Part shown: positions 4,689 to 5,630 of the stretch, one piece after another
Position numbering within the stretch: the stretch's first letter is position 1
Layout of the letters: every line of letters begins with the position of its first letter
Source: an uncultured Prevotellaceae bacterium
Lineage (GTDB): Bacteria > Bacteroidota > Bacteroidia > Bacteroidales > Muribaculaceae
DNA: 5,630 nucleotides
Assembly (NCBI GenBank): GCA_945983195.1
Contig: CAMFSS010000161.1
Span: 1 to 5,630 of the forward strand
Direction: 5' to 3'
The notes under the pieces: model-generated
Seen by the model: only the letters and a program-made list of their open reading frames with translations
Told to the model about the DNA's origin: nothing
Database searches by the model: none
Translations under genes and position numbers: made by a program

Positions 4689-5576
4689 GTTCTGGCGCAC
4701 CTTGACTGCAATCGACTCGCTTAACAGCCTCACAAACTCTTTCATTGAGTGCTTGTGATATGAGTCCTTGAGAATATGTACGCATCCCATCATTTCATTC
4801 TCGGGGATGTCGATTGGGATTGCTTTCACATCGCGCTCGTTATAAATGGAATCTTCGGCAAGAACAGTCACGAGGCGGGTTTGGCGTATCAGTTTGAGTA
4901 GAATATTCACTTCATTCAGTTCGATGCGGATATTGAAATTATCCGAACCGTTGACAATGCTGTCGAAGGCATTTCGAGCCTGAAGCCCCTTAGAAGGCAG
5001 AGCCAGATCATATTTTTCAAGTTCCGACAGTGTGACTTTCTCTTTAGATGCAAGTGGGTGTGTGGCGCTGACCACTGCCGACAATCTATTCTGGAACAAT
5101 GTGTGCGATTCGACATCGGCAATGGGCTGAGTGGGCTTGAACGCAAGGACGAAATCAAGTTGTCGCTTGGCAAGAAGCTCCATTAGTTTGTTCATCGGCT
5201 CATATATGATATTAAGCTTGATATGAGGATACAATTTCATAAACGAGATAACCGTTTCAGTCAGTATTGGGCTGAAGGAGTAGGTGACCCCAATGCAAAG
5301 AGAGCCGGTGAGTAGTTTCTGCAAATCTCGTATGCGGTCAGTGCAAGTCTGGGCATCATGTATAGTCCGCAAAGCAAATGGAAGCATCACCTTTCCGGCT
5401 TCGGTAAGGGCGATAGAGTGGCTGTTGCGTAGAAAAAGTTTCACGTCAAGTTCGTCTTCAAGCTGCTTAATCTGCTGCGATAGTGAGCTTTGTGCAATGT
5501 TAAGAGCTTTTGCTGCGTCTGAAAAGCTGAGCATTTCAGCGGCTTTAAAGAAAGATTTTAATTGTCTCAATTCCAT
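4677..5576 (-). CDS. LysR-family transcriptional regulator
   Basis: A 299-residue regulator of typical LysR length. The N-terminal winged helix-turn-helix is canonical: MELRQLKSFFKAAEMLSFSD opens the protein, AAKALNIAQSSLSQQIKQLE (21-40) is the recognition region, and DELDVKLFLR...LTEAGKVMLP (41-66) is the wing and start of the linker helix. The effector-binding domain runs from about 91 (GSLCIGVTYSFSPIL) to the end, with the hinge-like QLDFVLAF and the usual HPLA and KYDLALPS stretches. Such proteins act as tetramers and usually control a divergent neighbour, which would lie right of this window, so the effector and target are not visible. The gene ends in TAG (4679-4677) inside the 3' end of the convergent ATPase gene. 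ATG 5576 is firmly supported by the family's fixed N-terminus and by GGAG just upstream. Confidence 0.92.
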   Translation of the reverse strand: MELRQLKSFFKAAEMLSFSDAAKALNIAQSSLSQQIKQLEDELDVKLFLRNSHSIALTEAGKVMLPFALRTIHDAQTCTDRIRDLQKLLTGSLCIGVTYSFSPILTETVISFMKLYPHIKLNIIYEPMNKLMELLAKRQLDFVLAFKPTQPIADVESHTLFQNRLSAVVSATHPLASKEKVTLSELEKYDLALPSKGLQARNAFDSIVNGSDNFNIRIELNEVNILLKLIRQTRLVTVLAEDSIYNERDVKAIPIDIPENEMMGCVHILKDSYHKHSMKEFVRLLSESIAVKVRQNSWI

Positions 5577-5580
5577 ACTA

Positions 5581-5591
5581 CTCCAAATATA
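5581..5591 (-). promoter_or_regulatory. Start-proximal GGAG and TATATTTG of the LysR gene
   Basis: On the minus strand TATATTTG (5591-5584) matches the -7 consensus and runs into GGAG (5584-5581), four bases from ATG 5576. GGAG at this distance resembles a close-spaced Shine-Dalgarno site, unusual for Bacteroidota. If TATATTTG were the promoter, the transcript would begin only 0-4 bases before ATG and exclude GGAG. Both cannot work on one transcript. No -33 TTTG is seen at the right distance, which slightly favours the ribosome-site reading and a promoter further upstream. Confidence 0.35.
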
Positions 5592-5630
5592 TGAATAATA
5601 ATGATACCTTGAAGCTGAAAATGATAGTTT

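Noticed and set aside
5601..5626. Direct repeat ATGATA (5601-5606, 5621-5626) upstream of the LysR gene as a LysR-binding site.
   Set aside because: Six bases in AT-rich DNA are expected by chance, and the LysR T-N11-A pattern occurs many times here. The divergent target gene lies outside the window.

Overview
This 5.6-kb window looks like a chromosomal stretch from a Bacteroidota bacterium, probably order Bacteroidales. Three things point there. A secreted endonuclease I ends in a type IX secretion (T9SS) type A sorting domain. Several genes are preceded by the Bacteroidota -7 element TAnnTTTG, once with an ideally spaced -33 TTTG. The AAA_14/DUF4143 ATPase is also of a type common in that order. 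The genus cannot be read from the window.

Layout from left to right. (1) Positions 1-277, minus strand: the N-terminal 92 codons of a Crp/Fnr-type regulator, cut by the window edge. (2) Positions 318-2006, minus strand: a multidomain secreted endonuclease I (signal peptide, nuclease, Ig-like, FN3, T9SS sorting domain) interrupted by one in-frame TAG at 1455-1457 in the middle of its nuclease domain. (3) Positions 2007-2269: a divergent promoter region with a -7 element on each strand and a perfect 7-bp inverted repeat directly upstream of the plus-strand one. (4) Positions 2270-3091, plus strand: an AraC-family regulator whose last 19 bases are tandemly duplicated just past its stop. (5) Positions 3092-3323: a repeat-rich gap with a 9-bp tandem repeat, then four imperfect 32-33-bp units carrying A-tracts about every 10.7 bp, ending in a near-ideal Bacteroidota promoter. 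(6) Positions 3324-4688, plus strand: an AAA_14/DUF4143 ATPase with a PD-(D/E)XK-like C-terminal motif, visibly AT-rich. (7) Positions 4677-5576, minus strand: a LysR-type regulator that converges on the ATPase and overlaps its 3' end by 12 bp.

The genes do not form one pathway that I can name. The left half is G+C-rich (endonuclease and AraC regulator, about 57-63% in 60-base samples I counted). The right half is AT-richer (28% in an ATPase sample, 40% in a LysR sample). The endonuclease and Crp-like gene lie in the same direction 40 bp apart and could share a transcript. The AraC and endonuclease genes are divergent and share a 263-bp control region, so cross-regulation is possible but unproven.

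The observations most worth following are the in-frame TAG in an otherwise intact T9SS nuclease (TAG is also the normal terminator of two genes here, so it is not reassigned) and the helically phased A-tract repeat array abutting the ATPase promoter. I do not see a clear new multi-gene system, CRISPR array, tRNA or rRNA gene, or transposase.
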